DNA of 8,904 bases, from NCBI GenBank assembly GCA_946490455.1, contig CAMLXE010000055.1, forward strand, positions 1 to 8,904. Reading direction: 5' to 3'. Below are positions 1-7,143 of the stretch, one piece after another; position 1 is the stretch's first letter; every line of letters starts with the position of its first letter. A model generated the notes under the pieces. That model ran no database searches and was not told where the DNA came from. It was given only the letters and a program-made list of their open reading frames with translations. The DNA comes from an uncultured Desulfovibrio sp. GTDB taxonomy: Bacteria; Desulfobacterota; Desulfovibrionia; Desulfovibrionales; Desulfovibrionaceae. The position numbers and the translations under genes were made by a program.

Positions 1-1
1 A

Positions 2-1693
2 CTGCACTGTATTGGTGCAACGACCCTTGATGAATACCGCAAGTATATTGAAAAGGATCCTGCACTGGAACGTCGGTTCCAGACCGTACTGGTGGATGAA
101 CCAAGTGTTGAAGACGCCATCTCCATTTTGCGTGGCCTGAAGGAACGTTTTGAAGTCCATCATGGCGTGCGTATCAGTGACTCGGCCATTGTAGAAGCCG
201 TAATGCTTTCTACCCGTTACATCACGGATCGGCAGCTCCCGGATAAGGCCATCGACCTTATCGACGAAGCGGCAGCCATGATCCGGACGGAAATCGATTC
301 ACTGCCTTCCGAGCTGGATGAGGCCAAGCGGAAGGTGACCCAGCTTGAAATCGAGCGGGAAGCCTTGCGCAAGGAGACCGATGAAGCGTCACGCGAGCGG
401 CTGGAAAAGCTGGAAAATGAACTGCGTCAGGTTCAGATGACAGAAGCCGAGCTGCGTACCCAGTGGGAATCGGAAAAGGGTTCCATCAACGCGGTGCGTG
501 ACCTGAAGGGTGAGATCGAAAAGACCCGTCTTGCCATTGATGAGGCAACTCGTAATGGCGACCTGCAGAAGGCTTCCGAGCTGAAATATTCGAAACTTCC
601 CGAGCTGGAAAAGAAGCTCGCGGAAGCCGGGCAGGGCGATGACGCTCCGCGTCTGCTCAAGCAGGAAGTGCGGCCTGATGACATCGCCGATATTGTCGCT
701 CGCTGGACGGGTATTCCTGTTACCCGACTTATGGAGTCCGAACGGGAAAAGCTGCTCCGCCTGCCTGCCAAGCTGCATGAGCGGGTGATCGGACAGGATG
801 AGGCCGTTCAGGTCGTGTCTGATGCCGTACTGCGTTCACGGGCTGGACTGTCTGATCCTTCACGGCCGCAGGGTTCATTCATCTTCCTTGGACCCACTGG
901 CGTGGGCAAGACGGAATTGTGCAAGGCTCTGGCCGAAGCGCTGTTTGACTCGGAAGACAATATTGTCCGTCTGGACATGAGTGAATACATGGAGAAACAC
1001 TCCGTGGCCCGTCTCATCGGAGCCCCTCCAGGCTATGTTGGCTATGATGAGGGCGGACAGCTGACGGAGGCTGTGCGGCGCAAACCCTACAGTGTGATCC
1101 TGTTCGATGAAATCGAGAAGGCTCATCCGGACGTATTCAATACGCTGCTCCAGCTGCTCGATGACGGGCGCCTGACGGATAGCCAGGGAAGAACCGTGGA
1201 CTTCCGCAACACCATTGTCATCATGACTTCGAATATCGGAGCTTACCGCATGCTTGAGGGAATCAATCCCGACGGCACGTTTGCCGAAAGTGTGCATGAT
1301 GACGTGATGAACGATTTGCGGCAGCACTTCAAGCCGGAGTTCCTGAACCGTGTGGACGACATTGTGCTGTTCAAGCCTCTGTTGCCCGAACAGCTTGGTC
1401 AGATCGTGGATCTGCAGATAAACCGGCTGCGCAGCAGGCTTGAAGAACGCAAGGTGAGTGTCGAACTGACTGAGGCCGCGCATACGTTCATTGGTGAGGC
1501 CGCCTATGATCCTCATTATGGCGCCAGACCGCTCAAGCGGTATATCCAGAGTCATGTGGAAACACCTCTGGCCAGACTGCTTGTGGGTGGTCAGGTACAT
1601 GATGGAGAACATGTACGCATTGATGCCGATGAAAACGGTCTGAAGTTTGGTGTACAGCGGGAAATGGGTATCTGGCACTGGCTTGAGGTCTGA
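2..1693 (+). CDS. clpB: ATP-dependent chaperone ClpB (disaggregase), C-terminal 563 residues
   Basis: This is a Hsp100/ClpB AAA+ protein that, with DnaK, pulls polypeptides out of aggregates in the cytoplasm. The gene is open at the left edge, so the N-domain and the first Walker A motif lie outside the window; about 300 residues are missing by comparison with E. coli ClpB (857 aa). The visible part starts in the first AAA+ domain (IGATTLDEYRKYIEKDPALERRF, a ClpB hallmark, at bases 14-82). Next comes the long charged coiled-coil middle domain, roughly bases 300-690. The second AAA+ domain has Walker A GPTGVGKT (890-913), the pore-loop segment GAPPGYVGYDEGG (about 1019-1057), Walker B VILFDE (1094-1111) and sensor MTSN. 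A D2-small domain with the YGARPLKR motif follows. No frameshift or lost motif is seen. The only start-like codon near the edge (GTG at 92) is internal. Identification is secure; heat-shock control elements would lie upstream. Confidence 0.97.
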   Translation: MHCIGATTLDEYRKYIEKDPALERRFQTVLVDEPSVEDAISILRGLKERFEVHHGVRISDSAIVEAVMLSTRYITDRQLPDKAIDLIDEAAAMIRTEIDSLPSELDEAKRKVTQLEIEREALRKETDEASRERLEKLENELRQVQMTEAELRTQWESEKGSINAVRDLKGEIEKTRLAIDEATRNGDLQKASELKYSKLPELEKKLAEAGQGDDAPRLLKQEVRPDDIADIVARWTGIPVTRLMESEREKLLRLPAKLHERVIGQDEAVQVVSDAVLRSRAGLSDPSRPQGSFIFLGPTGVGKTELCKALAEALFDSEDNIVRLDMSEYMEKHSVARLIGAPPGYVGYDEGGQLTEAVRRKPYSVILFDEIEKAHPDVFNTLLQLLDDGRLTDSQGRTVDFRNTIVIMTSNIGAYRMLEGINPDGTFAESVHDDVMNDLRQHFKPEFLNRVDDIVLFKPLLPEQLGQIVDLQINRLRSRLEERKVSVELTEAAHTFIGEAAYDPHYGARPLKRYIQSHVETPLARLLVGGQVHDGEHVRIDADENGLKFGVQREMGIWHWLEV

Positions 1694-1793
1694 TCCCGTT
1701 TCGGCCGTAGTCAGAAAGGAAGGCCGATTGCAGAAATGAAGCCATGTCCGGCAGGAAAGTCGGACTGGCTTTGAAAAAACGCTCCTGAAAAGC

Positions 1794-1828
1794 AGCCCTC
1801 CGGAAAACTGTTCCGGAGGGCTTTTTTT
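1794..1828 (+). terminator. Strong intrinsic terminator between convergent clpB and hynC
   Basis: There is a perfect 12-bp stem (1794-1805 with 1811-1822), a 5-base loop, and a run of seven T at 1822-1828. It lies 100 bases after the clpB stop. Read on the minus strand, the same hairpin is followed by GCTTTT and, a little later, six T. It can therefore plausibly end the convergent protease gene too, whose stop is 45 bases away. Confidence 0.93.
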
Positions 1829-1873
1829 GTGGCTGATCAGGATCATTTTCTGCCGCGAACGGCCTTTTGCTGG

Positions 1874-2365
1874 TCAAGACTGGCAATGGGAAACGCTCAC
1901 TCCCCGACTCTTCAGTTCATCGAGAAGTTTTTGGGCCAGTCCGGGAACGGCAGCCTGACACGGGGGAGAAAGCTCAAGCCCCATGCTTCGATAATCCTGT
2001 GGTTCCATACCGAGAATGACGGCCTCTGGCCGATGGCCGGCAAGTTCACAGTAAAGAAGGGTATCGACAAGATCTGTCTGATGCATGGAATCCTTGAAGC
2101 TCAGACTCCTGCGCAGGTCTTCTCCTTCGAGTCTGTACAGACTGCCTGGTTTCTGACTGCCCAGTACGGCATCCAGAACAATAAGCAGGTCACAGTCCAT
2201 GATGGCATCCATGAGACCGATACCCAGTGTTCCACCGTCCAGCAGGCGGACCGTATCCGGAAATGTTGCATTCTCAAGCAGATAACGGACGGTATGAACA
2301 CCAATCCCTTCATCCGTAAACAGAATGTTGCCAACGCCCAGTACCAGGATCTTTTGTCTGTCCAT
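1874..2365 (-). CDS. hynC: [NiFe]-hydrogenase maturation endopeptidase (HynC/HupD/HyaD family, peptidase M52)
   Basis: This 163-residue cytoplasmic protease should remove the C-terminal tail of the hydrogenase large subunit once nickel is in place. It matches the E. coli HybD/HyaD pattern from end to end: the N-terminal strand plus VLGVGNILFTDEGIGV (residues 8-23), DGGT (43-46), LIVLDAV (61-67) and the MHQ segment (94-96). The three residues that bind nickel in HybD (Glu16, Asp62, His93) correspond to Glu19, Asp65 and His95 here, so it should be active. Length is normal for the family. The ATG at 2365 has an AAGGA ribosome site 8 bases upstream. The gene points away from the hydrogenase genes and converges on clpB, whereas Desulfovibrio hyn operons commonly carry the protease downstream of hynA. 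Its likely substrate is HynA (4368-6044). The symbol follows Desulfovibrio usage; hupD, hyaD or hysD would describe the same family. Confidence 0.92.
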   Translation of the reverse strand: MDRQKILVLGVGNILFTDEGIGVHTVRYLLENATFPDTVRLLDGGTLGIGLMDAIMDCDLLIVLDAVLGSQKPGSLYRLEGEDLRRSLSFKDSMHQTDLVDTLLYCELAGHRPEAVILGMEPQDYRSMGLELSPPCQAAVPGLAQKLLDELKSRGVSVSHCQS

Positions 2366-2688
2366 TTTCAGAGTCCTTTGGTCAGTTGGGTTCCAGTATT
2401 GGAATTGTGCTTTCCTTTGGAAGGATGGTGATGTGGGTAGAGAAAGATTGCCTGATTGTCAATTTTTCTCCAATAAGGCTCCATAGGGTATTTCTCGCCC
2501 TGTCAGAATTTTTTTCATGTTTTCCTGATGAAGTGTTCTTTGGTGGTCAGAATGATACCGCTCTATTGTAGTTCAGACAGGTGCGCAGCCGTGCAGTACG
2601 AAACTGGAGGCAGAGGTGAATTGACTGTGCTTTGTGCAATCTTCGAAAAAAGATAGCAAAAGAAGCCGTCGTCCAAGTCCTTGCTGCG

Positions 2689-2717
2689 TTGACAGACTCC
2701 TTGTTTTTCCATAGCGT
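2689..2717 (+). promoter_or_regulatory. Possible sigma70-type promoter of the cytochrome gene
   Basis: A perfect -35 hexamer TTGACA (2689-2694) is followed after 17 bases by TAGCGT (2712-2717), which matches only three of six -10 consensus positions. Transcription would start near 2724 and give a leader of about 30 bases. The -35 is good, but the -10 is weak enough that an activator, or a promoter elsewhere in the 387-base gap, is equally possible. Confidence 0.3.
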
Positions 2718-2738
2718 TTTCCAGAAACCATAATCCTG

Positions 2739-2746
2739 AAGGAGGA
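2739..2746 (+). promoter_or_regulatory. Ribosome binding site that sets the cytochrome start
   Basis: AAGGAGGA is a full-length Shine-Dalgarno match. It ends 6 bases before the GTG at 2753 and directly abuts the in-frame TTG at 2747, which it cannot serve. This favours GTG 2753 as the start. Confidence 0.8.
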
Positions 2747-2752
2747 TTGGAT

Positions 2753-3151
2753 GTGAAGAGTCTTTTTCTATGTACTCTGCTGGCCGGAGGTCTGATGGTG
2801 GCTGCGGCTACGGTCGCCGAATCCCGAACATTATATGAAACACGGGAAATTATTGAAAACCCAATTACTATCGATAACGCACAGAGCGAGAAGATGCATG
2901 TGCGCTTTCGGCATAAGCAGCATAAGGATCTGGGGTGTCGTACCTGTCATCATGTCATGACGGAAGACAGGCAGGTTTATGTCCCCTGTACCGTATGTCA
3001 CAACAAGACGGATATTGCTGACCGTTCTGATCACAGCTATTTTCTTGCAATTCATCGTCTGGACAGCACGCATTCCTGTGCAGGCTGCCATGCCAAGATG
3101 GCTGCTGACAATCCGAAGCTCAAGGGCTGCCAGTCCTGTCACAAGATCTAA
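2753..3151 (+). CDS. Periplasmic tetraheme c-type cytochrome, class III (c3-like), hydrogenase-associated
   Basis: This 132-residue exported cytochrome probably carries electrons to and from the hydrogenase encoded downstream. A Sec-type signal peptide covers residues 1-22 (basic start, hydrophobic core, ATVA before Glu23), with predicted cleavage after Ala22. Four haem-attachment sites follow: CRTCH (62-66), CTVCH (79-83), CAGCH (109-113) and CQSCH (126-130). The region FRHKQHKDLGCRTCHH mirrors the first haem region of Desulfovibrio cytochrome c3, so His54 and His57 are likely distal ligands; His67, after the first site, and His101, in SYFLAIH, fit the remaining two. Classical c3 uses CXXXXCH for haems 2 and 4, but all four sites here are CXXCH, so this is a divergent c3 and not the standard TpI form. 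The GTG start is chosen from the strong ribosome site; a TTG two codons upstream is the alternative. A dedicated cytochrome next to hynAB is known in some deltaproteobacteria. Confidence 0.88.
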   Translation: MKSLFLCTLLAGGLMVAAATVAESRTLYETREIIENPITIDNAQSEKMHVRFRHKQHKDLGCRTCHHVMTEDRQVYVPCTVCHNKTDIADRSDHSYFLAIHRLDSTHSCAGCHAKMAADNPKLKGCQSCHKI

Positions 3152-3393
3152 CGCTCGTGAGATTCTTCATATGAACCTTTTTTTGACCCCTACCTGACGC
3201 ATGATACCAGAGGTGCATGGTATGCGCTTTCCGGTTTGCGCTGTTTTGTGTAGCGGTCGATAGGGGTTCCTCTCTCCTCCCTTCATGATTCAAGTTCTCC
3301 GTTCGTAAGCCGGAATAATCATTACTTCTTCCCTTGATGCATCAGGTGTTTCGAGGGGTACTCCATGCGACTGGTTTATGCCTTTCGTATAAG
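3152..3393 (+). other. Leader region between the cytochrome gene and hynB
   Basis: About 255 bases separate the cytochrome stop from the hynB start, which is long for two genes of one operon. The stretch holds two perfect 10-bp palindromes, TTCATATGAA (3166-3175) and TGATGCATCA (3335-3344). It also has an interrupted hairpin (about 3198-3228, CGCAT/ATGCG and ACC/GGT with a 3-base bulge) with no T-run after it. I see no clear terminator and no convincing sigma70 promoter, so co-transcription of the cytochrome gene with hynBA remains open. Confidence 0.4.
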
Positions 3394-3400
3394 AAGGAGA
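3394..3400 (+). promoter_or_regulatory. Ribosome binding site that sets the hynB start
   Basis: AAGGAGA sits 6 bases before the ATG at 3407. The upstream in-frame ATG at 3365 has no such site. Starting at 3407 also gives the N-terminus MRIGIGLGKKD, which resembles known Desulfovibrio HynB precursors. Confidence 0.8.
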
Positions 3401-3406
3401 CAGGGT

Positions 3407-4357
3407 ATGCGTATTGGAATAGGCCTTGGAAAAAAGGACCCGGTAGAAAGACTGGAACAAAAGGGTATTTCTCGCCGGGATTTTCTTAAATATTGTGGAA
3501 TGGTTGCAGCTGTAATGGGTATGGGGCCAGGCTTTGCCGATCAGGTTGCGCTGGCTCTGACCATGCCCAGGCGTCCTTCGGTAGTATATCTGCATAACGC
3601 AGAATGCACAGGATGTTCGGAAGCGCTGCTGCGTACCGGTCAGCCCTTCATCGATGAGCTGATCCTGGATACCATTTCTCTGGATTATCATGAAACCATC
3701 ATGGCCGCCGCCGGGCATGCTGCTGAAGCGGCTCTGGAAAAGGCCATTTCTTCGCCGGAAGGGTTTATCTGTGTGGTTGAGGGAGCAATTCCCACGGCAG
3801 ACAATGGCCAGTATGGGTATATTGGGGGCCGGACCATGTATGAAATCTGCAGTCAGGTCCTGCCAAAGGCAAAGGCCGTTGTTGCCTACGGAACCTGTTC
3901 TGCCTATGGCGGCATTCAGGCGGCAAAGCCGAATCCTACCGGAGCAAAGGGAATTAATGATTGCTTTGGAGACATGGGAATCAAGGCAATCAACATTCCC
4001 GGGTGCCCTCCGAATCCGCTGAATCTTGTAGGAACGCTGGTGGCGTTTCTGCGTGGAGATCCCATTGATCTGGATCGCCGTGGGCGTCCCCGCATGTTCT
4101 TTGGAACTACGGTTCATGAACAGTGTGAGCGGCGTCCCCATTTTGATGCCGGTGAATTTGCCCCTTCCTTTGCTTCTGAAGAAGCAAGGAAGGGATGGTG
4201 CCTCTACAAGCTCGGCTGCAAGGGACCTCTTACGATGAATAATTGCCCCAAGGTTCGTTTCAATCAGACAAACTGGCCTGTTGGGGCAGGACATCCCTGC
4301 ATCGGTTGCAGTGAGCCCGATTTCTGGGAAAAGATGACACCTTTCTATGAAAATTAG
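3407..4357 (+). CDS. hynB: Periplasmic [NiFe] hydrogenase small subunit HynB, Tat-exported
   Basis: This 316-residue subunit holds the three Fe-S clusters that relay electrons between the NiFe site in HynA and the periplasmic cytochrome. The N-terminus carries a twin-arginine signal, SRRDFLK (22-28), then a hydrophobic stretch. It exports the folded HynA-HynB pair, and cleavage is expected close to residue 50. Ligands are all present. The proximal [4Fe-4S] has Cys67, Cys70 (ECTGC), Cys164 (YGTCS) and Cys200 (PGCPPNP). The distal cluster has His237, Cys240, Cys265 and Cys271. The medial cluster has Cys280, Cys298 and Cys301, with Pro291 where a fourth Cys would sit, as expected for [3Fe-4S]. 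There are no extra cysteines next to the proximal cluster, so this is the standard oxygen-sensitive type. The first in-frame ATG (3365) is rejected because the ribosome site and the family N-terminus both point to 3407. hynA starts 10 bases after the stop. The protein matches Desulfovibrio HynB throughout. Confidence 0.96.
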   Translation: MRIGIGLGKKDPVERLEQKGISRRDFLKYCGMVAAVMGMGPGFADQVALALTMPRRPSVVYLHNAECTGCSEALLRTGQPFIDELILDTISLDYHETIMAAAGHAAEAALEKAISSPEGFICVVEGAIPTADNGQYGYIGGRTMYEICSQVLPKAKAVVAYGTCSAYGGIQAAKPNPTGAKGINDCFGDMGIKAINIPGCPPNPLNLVGTLVAFLRGDPIDLDRRGRPRMFFGTTVHEQCERRPHFDAGEFAPSFASEEARKGWCLYKLGCKGPLTMNNCPKVRFNQTNWPVGAGHPCIGCSEPDFWEKMTPFYEN

Positions 4358-4367
4358 AGGTTGAACC

Positions 4368-6044
4368 ATGAGTGAAATGAAACAGACTCCCCAGAGCAGC
4401 TTCACCGGGCCCATTGTCATTGACCCGCTGACCCGTATTGAAGGGCATCTGCGCATAGAAGTGGAAGTGGAAAATGGTCGTGTCAGGGATGCGCGCAGCG
4501 TAGCTACCCTGTATCGTGGACTCGAACAGATTCTTATCGGTCGTGATCCGCGTGATGTGCAGCATTTTACACAGCGGACCTGTGGCGTATGCACCTATAC
4601 CCATGCCCTGGCTTCCACCAGAGCCCTTGAAGATGCCATTGGTGTGCCGATTCCCGTTAATGCTACCCATATCCGGAATCTCGTTCTTGGGATGCTCTAT
4701 ATGCACGACCATATTGTGCATTTCTATCATCTCCATGCACTTGATTTTGTGGATGTCACTTCGGCGCTTGCGGCCGATCCCGTCAGGGCAGCCAGTCTGG
4801 CTGCATCCATCTCCGAACGGCCCGTTACCGCGGATGAACTCAGAGCCGTGCAAGCAAAGCTGAAAAGCTTTGTGGAAAGCGGTCAGCTTGGTCCCTTCAC
4901 CAATGCCTGTTTCCTCGGTGGACATCCTGCCTACTATCTGGAACCGGAAGCCAATCTTGTGGCAACGGCACATTATCTTGAGGCCTTGCGACTTCAGGTC
5001 AAGGCTGCACGGGCCATGGCCGTGTTCGGAGCCAAGAATCCGCATACGCAGTTCCTCGTGGCGGGTGGTGTCACCTGTTATGATGGATTGACACCGGAGC
5101 GGATTCAGGAATTTGAAGGCCTGTACAGGGAAGTCCGAGATTTTGTGAATCAGGTCTATATTCCGGATCTGCTGCTTGTGGCGGGTGCCTACAAGGACTG
5201 GACGAAGATTGGCGGTACCCACAATTTCATGACCTTTGGCGAATTCCCCGGCGATGAAAGGAAACTGGAAACTCGTTGGCTGAAGCCTGGTGTTCTGTAC
5301 AATCGTGATCTTTCCAGTCTCCATCCCTTTGATCCCACAAAGATCGAGGAACATGTCCGGCACAGCTGGTATGAAGGTGAGGAAGCACGCGCACCCTATC
5401 AGGGAGAAACGCGTCCCCGCTTTACCTATATGGGTGACAAGGATCGCTATTCATGGATGAAGGCGCCTCGTTACGATGGTCATGCCATGGAAACTGGGCC
5501 TCTTGCTCAGGTTCTTGTTGCTTACGCGCAGGAAAATCCCGATGTGGTGCCCCTTGTGGATTCTGTACTGAAAAGCCTGTCCATAACACCGGCTGACCTG
5601 TTCTCCACTCTGGGTCGTACAGCCGCCCGCGGTATAGAAGCTGCTCTTGCTGCCAAACAGGTTGGCGTCTGGCTTGAAGCCTTCAAGGAAAATGTACAGT
5701 CCGGTGATCGCAAGATTGTTGAAGACTGCACTGTCCCGGAAAAGGGAGAAGGTGTCGGTTTTGTAACCGCGCCTCGTGGAGGACTCTCCCACTGGCTGGT
5801 CATAGAGAACAGAAAGGTCGCTAATTTCCAGCTGGTTGTTCCTTCCACATGGAACCTTGGGCCTCGGTGTGCCAAGGGAATCATGAGTGCCGTTGAAGAG
5901 GCTCTGGTAGGAACACCGGTGGCTGATCCTGAACGGCCTGTGGAAATCCTGCGTACCGTGCACTCCTTTGACCCGTGCATTGCCTGTGGTGTGCATGTTA
6001 TCGACAGCAGAACCAACAGGGTTCAAGAGTTCCGTATCCTGTAA
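4368..6044 (+). CDS. hynA: Periplasmic [NiFe] hydrogenase large subunit HynA
   Basis: The 558-residue catalytic subunit carries the Ni-Fe(CN)2CO site for reversible H2 oxidation. The first metal motif, RTCGVC, supplies Cys72 and Cys75; the last, DPCIACGVH, supplies Cys537 and Cys540 and ends in His543. All four are cysteines, so this is not a selenocysteine [NiFeSe] enzyme. Glu25 (RIEGH) is the expected proton-relay glutamate. Val74 and Leu122 match the gas-channel residues reported for D. fructosovorans hydrogenase. After His543 comes a 15-residue tail (VIDSRTNRVQEFRIL), which the maturation protease should remove; HynC at 1874-2365 is the obvious candidate. HynA has no signal peptide of its own and travels with HynB. 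The ATG at 4368 is preceded by AGAGG 7 bases upstream. HypA-F and other maturation proteins are not in the window. Length and motifs are ordinary for Desulfovibrio HynA. Confidence 0.97.
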   Translation: MSEMKQTPQSSFTGPIVIDPLTRIEGHLRIEVEVENGRVRDARSVATLYRGLEQILIGRDPRDVQHFTQRTCGVCTYTHALASTRALEDAIGVPIPVNATHIRNLVLGMLYMHDHIVHFYHLHALDFVDVTSALAADPVRAASLAASISERPVTADELRAVQAKLKSFVESGQLGPFTNACFLGGHPAYYLEPEANLVATAHYLEALRLQVKAARAMAVFGAKNPHTQFLVAGGVTCYDGLTPERIQEFEGLYREVRDFVNQVYIPDLLLVAGAYKDWTKIGGTHNFMTFGEFPGDERKLETRWLKPGVLYNRDLSSLHPFDPTKIEEHVRHSWYEGEEARAPYQGETRPRFTYMGDKDRYSWMKAPRYDGHAMETGPLAQVLVAYAQENPDVVPLVDSVLKSLSITPADLFSTLGRTAARGIEAALAAKQVGVWLEAFKENVQSGDRKIVEDCTVPEKGEGVGFVTAPRGGLSHWLVIENRKVANFQLVVPSTWNLGPRCAKGIMSAVEEALVGTPVADPERPVEILRTVHSFDPCIACGVHVIDSRTNRVQEFRIL

Positions 6045-6079
6045 CAGTTTCTTTTCATAACCGGTTCTGATGCGTTTGG

Positions 6080-6109
6080 GGCCGCATGCGGGGTAATCCG
6101 TATGCGGCC
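6080..6109 (+). terminator. Hairpin terminator after hynA
   Basis: GGCCGCAT (6080-6087) pairs perfectly with ATGCGGCC (6102-6109). A G-U pair and three more pairs extend the stem to 12 bp around a 6-base loop. It lies 35 bases after the hynA stop. The T-rich tail is poor (TGTCCTTTCTG), so termination may be partial, or the hairpin may mainly stabilise the mRNA end. Confidence 0.62.
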
Positions 6110-6252
6110 TGTCCTTTCTGTTATGGTGGAGAAACTGGGGAATATTCTGGAAGCGCGGAGGGAAAGTATGGCGCCAGCCTAGGTTAGGCAGAGCTCGTGT
6201 TATCAGTATGTATTTTGTGATGACAGCGGTTGCGAAGAGCTTTTTGTGGTTT

Positions 6253-7143
6253 TTATTCCCGGCGCAGAGTCAGCAGCACAACGGCAAGCAGGACCAGTGC
6301 ACAGCCGGCCCAGCCTATTGGCAGGAACATTTCATTCCAGAAAAGCCAGGCAAGAAACGTTCCGAGTACCGGTTCCAGATTGCTGATAATGGCTGCCCTG
6401 ACCGGAGAAATCAGCCTTAGTGACAGGCCATAGGTAAAGTAGGCTCCGTATGTGGTCAGTGTCCCGAGGGCAAGAAGGACAAGCCAGACAGAAAGAGGCT
6501 TGTTTTCCGCAAAGCTGGTAAACGGCAAGAGAACGGCGGCTGCCGGAAGAAAGGTTGCCGCAAACAGCATGGCTGTGGAGTAGCGATCCTTCCACCAGAC
6601 AAAGAAGGGGTATTGAAGGGCGTAGGTGAAGCCGGAGAGAAGACCGCAGGCAAGTCCCAGAAACGATGTCGGTCCGCCAAGACTGCCACCGGACAGACAG
6701 ACAAGAGCCGTACCTGCCATGGCAAGAACAAGTGCGAGAAGCTGTCCGCGCGAAATGTGTTCCTTGAACAGCAGACGTGAAAAGATTGCGACCCAGGCCG
6801 GCGCCGTGTTCATGAGTATGACGGCCAGAGCTGCACCGCTTCGTTCTATGGCCAGTTGCAGCGAGAGGAAGAAGGAGGCAACACCAAATATGCCAAAAAG
6901 GATAAAGCAGCTGCCATCATGCCAGTTTGTACGGCATTCTCCGCGCAATGAGGCGTGCAGAAGAAAGCACAGCCCCCCAAGAGCCAGTCTCCAGAAGGCC
7001 ACCTCTCCGGGCTGGATGCCGGCTTCAAAACAGGCTCGGGAAAGAGGGCCTATGACAGACCATAAGACGGCTGCCGCGACAGCAAGTGCGTAACCTCGCC
7101 ACCTGGCTCCGTCCTGACCGGCAAAATCAGGAAGATGACTCAT
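6253..7143 (-). CDS. EamA/DMT-family inner-membrane transporter, substrate unknown
   Basis: This 296-residue, very hydrophobic protein has about ten transmembrane helices arranged as two EamA repeats. The first starts at RGYALAVAAAVLWSVIGPLSR and contains the AFWRLALGG segment; the second begins around GGPTSFLGLACGLLSGFTYAL. The end of repeat 2, SNLEPVLGTFLAWLFWNE, is the typical EamA signature. Length is normal for the drug/metabolite transporter superfamily, whose known members mostly export amino acids or other small metabolites; the substrate cannot be read from sequence. The ATG overlaps the stop of the preceding B3/B4 gene as ATGA and has no clear ribosome site, so its translation probably depends on the upstream gene. 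I see no clear minus-strand terminator after the stop. Confidence 0.92.
   Translation of the reverse strand: MSHLPDFAGQDGARWRGYALAVAAAVLWSVIGPLSRACFEAGIQPGEVAFWRLALGGLCFLLHASLRGECRTNWHDGSCFILFGIFGVASFFLSLQLAIERSGAALAVILMNTAPAWVAIFSRLLFKEHISRGQLLALVLAMAGTALVCLSGGSLGGPTSFLGLACGLLSGFTYALQYPFFVWWKDRYSTAMLFAATFLPAAAVLLPFTSFAENKPLSVWLVLLALGTLTTYGAYFTYGLSLRLISPVRAAIISNLEPVLGTFLAWLFWNEMFLPIGWAGCALVLLAVVLLTLRRE

Larger units (their letters stand above)
2366..2746. other. Divergent intergenic region between hynC and the cytochrome gene, no convincing gene
   Basis: Nothing here reads as a gene: a 61-codon frame at 2386-2571 lacks a ribosome site and any recognisable motif. On the minus strand a perfect -35 TTGACA (2462-2457) sits about 95 bases before hynC, but the hexamer at the right distance (TACCCA, 2439-2434) is a poor -10. 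A weak hairpin (2483-2488 with 2498-2503, one G-U pair) lies five bases before seven T at 2509-2515; it could be a weak terminator or attenuator, or chance. TCCTTTGG occurs twice (2374 and 2413). A possible cytochrome promoter is listed separately. Confidence 0.5.

Noticed and set aside
2386..2571. Small plus-strand frame of 61 codons between hynC and the cytochrome gene
   Set aside because: It has a TTG start with no Shine-Dalgarno, no recognisable motif, and sits in a divergent promoter region.
3212..3226. Possible sigma54 (-24/-12) site before hynB
   Set aside because: GG and GC have the right spacing, but flanking bases (AGGTGC and ATGC) match TGGCAC and TTGC poorly.
3365..3406. Upstream ATG of the hynB frame (14 more residues, MRLVYAFRIRRRQG)
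   Set aside because: There is no ribosome site before it, while AAGGAGA precedes ATG 3407. The extension would bury the family-typical N-terminus before the Tat motif.
3290..5363. Long minus-strand open frames opposite hynB and hynA
   Set aside because: They are antisense shadows of strongly conserved coding sequence, with composition and residue patterns unlike real proteins.
5980..5997. Possible selenocysteine [NiFeSe] type of large subunit
   Set aside because: Both codons of the DPCIACGVH motif that could be UGA are ordinary Cys codons (TGC and TGT), so this is a standard [NiFe] enzyme.
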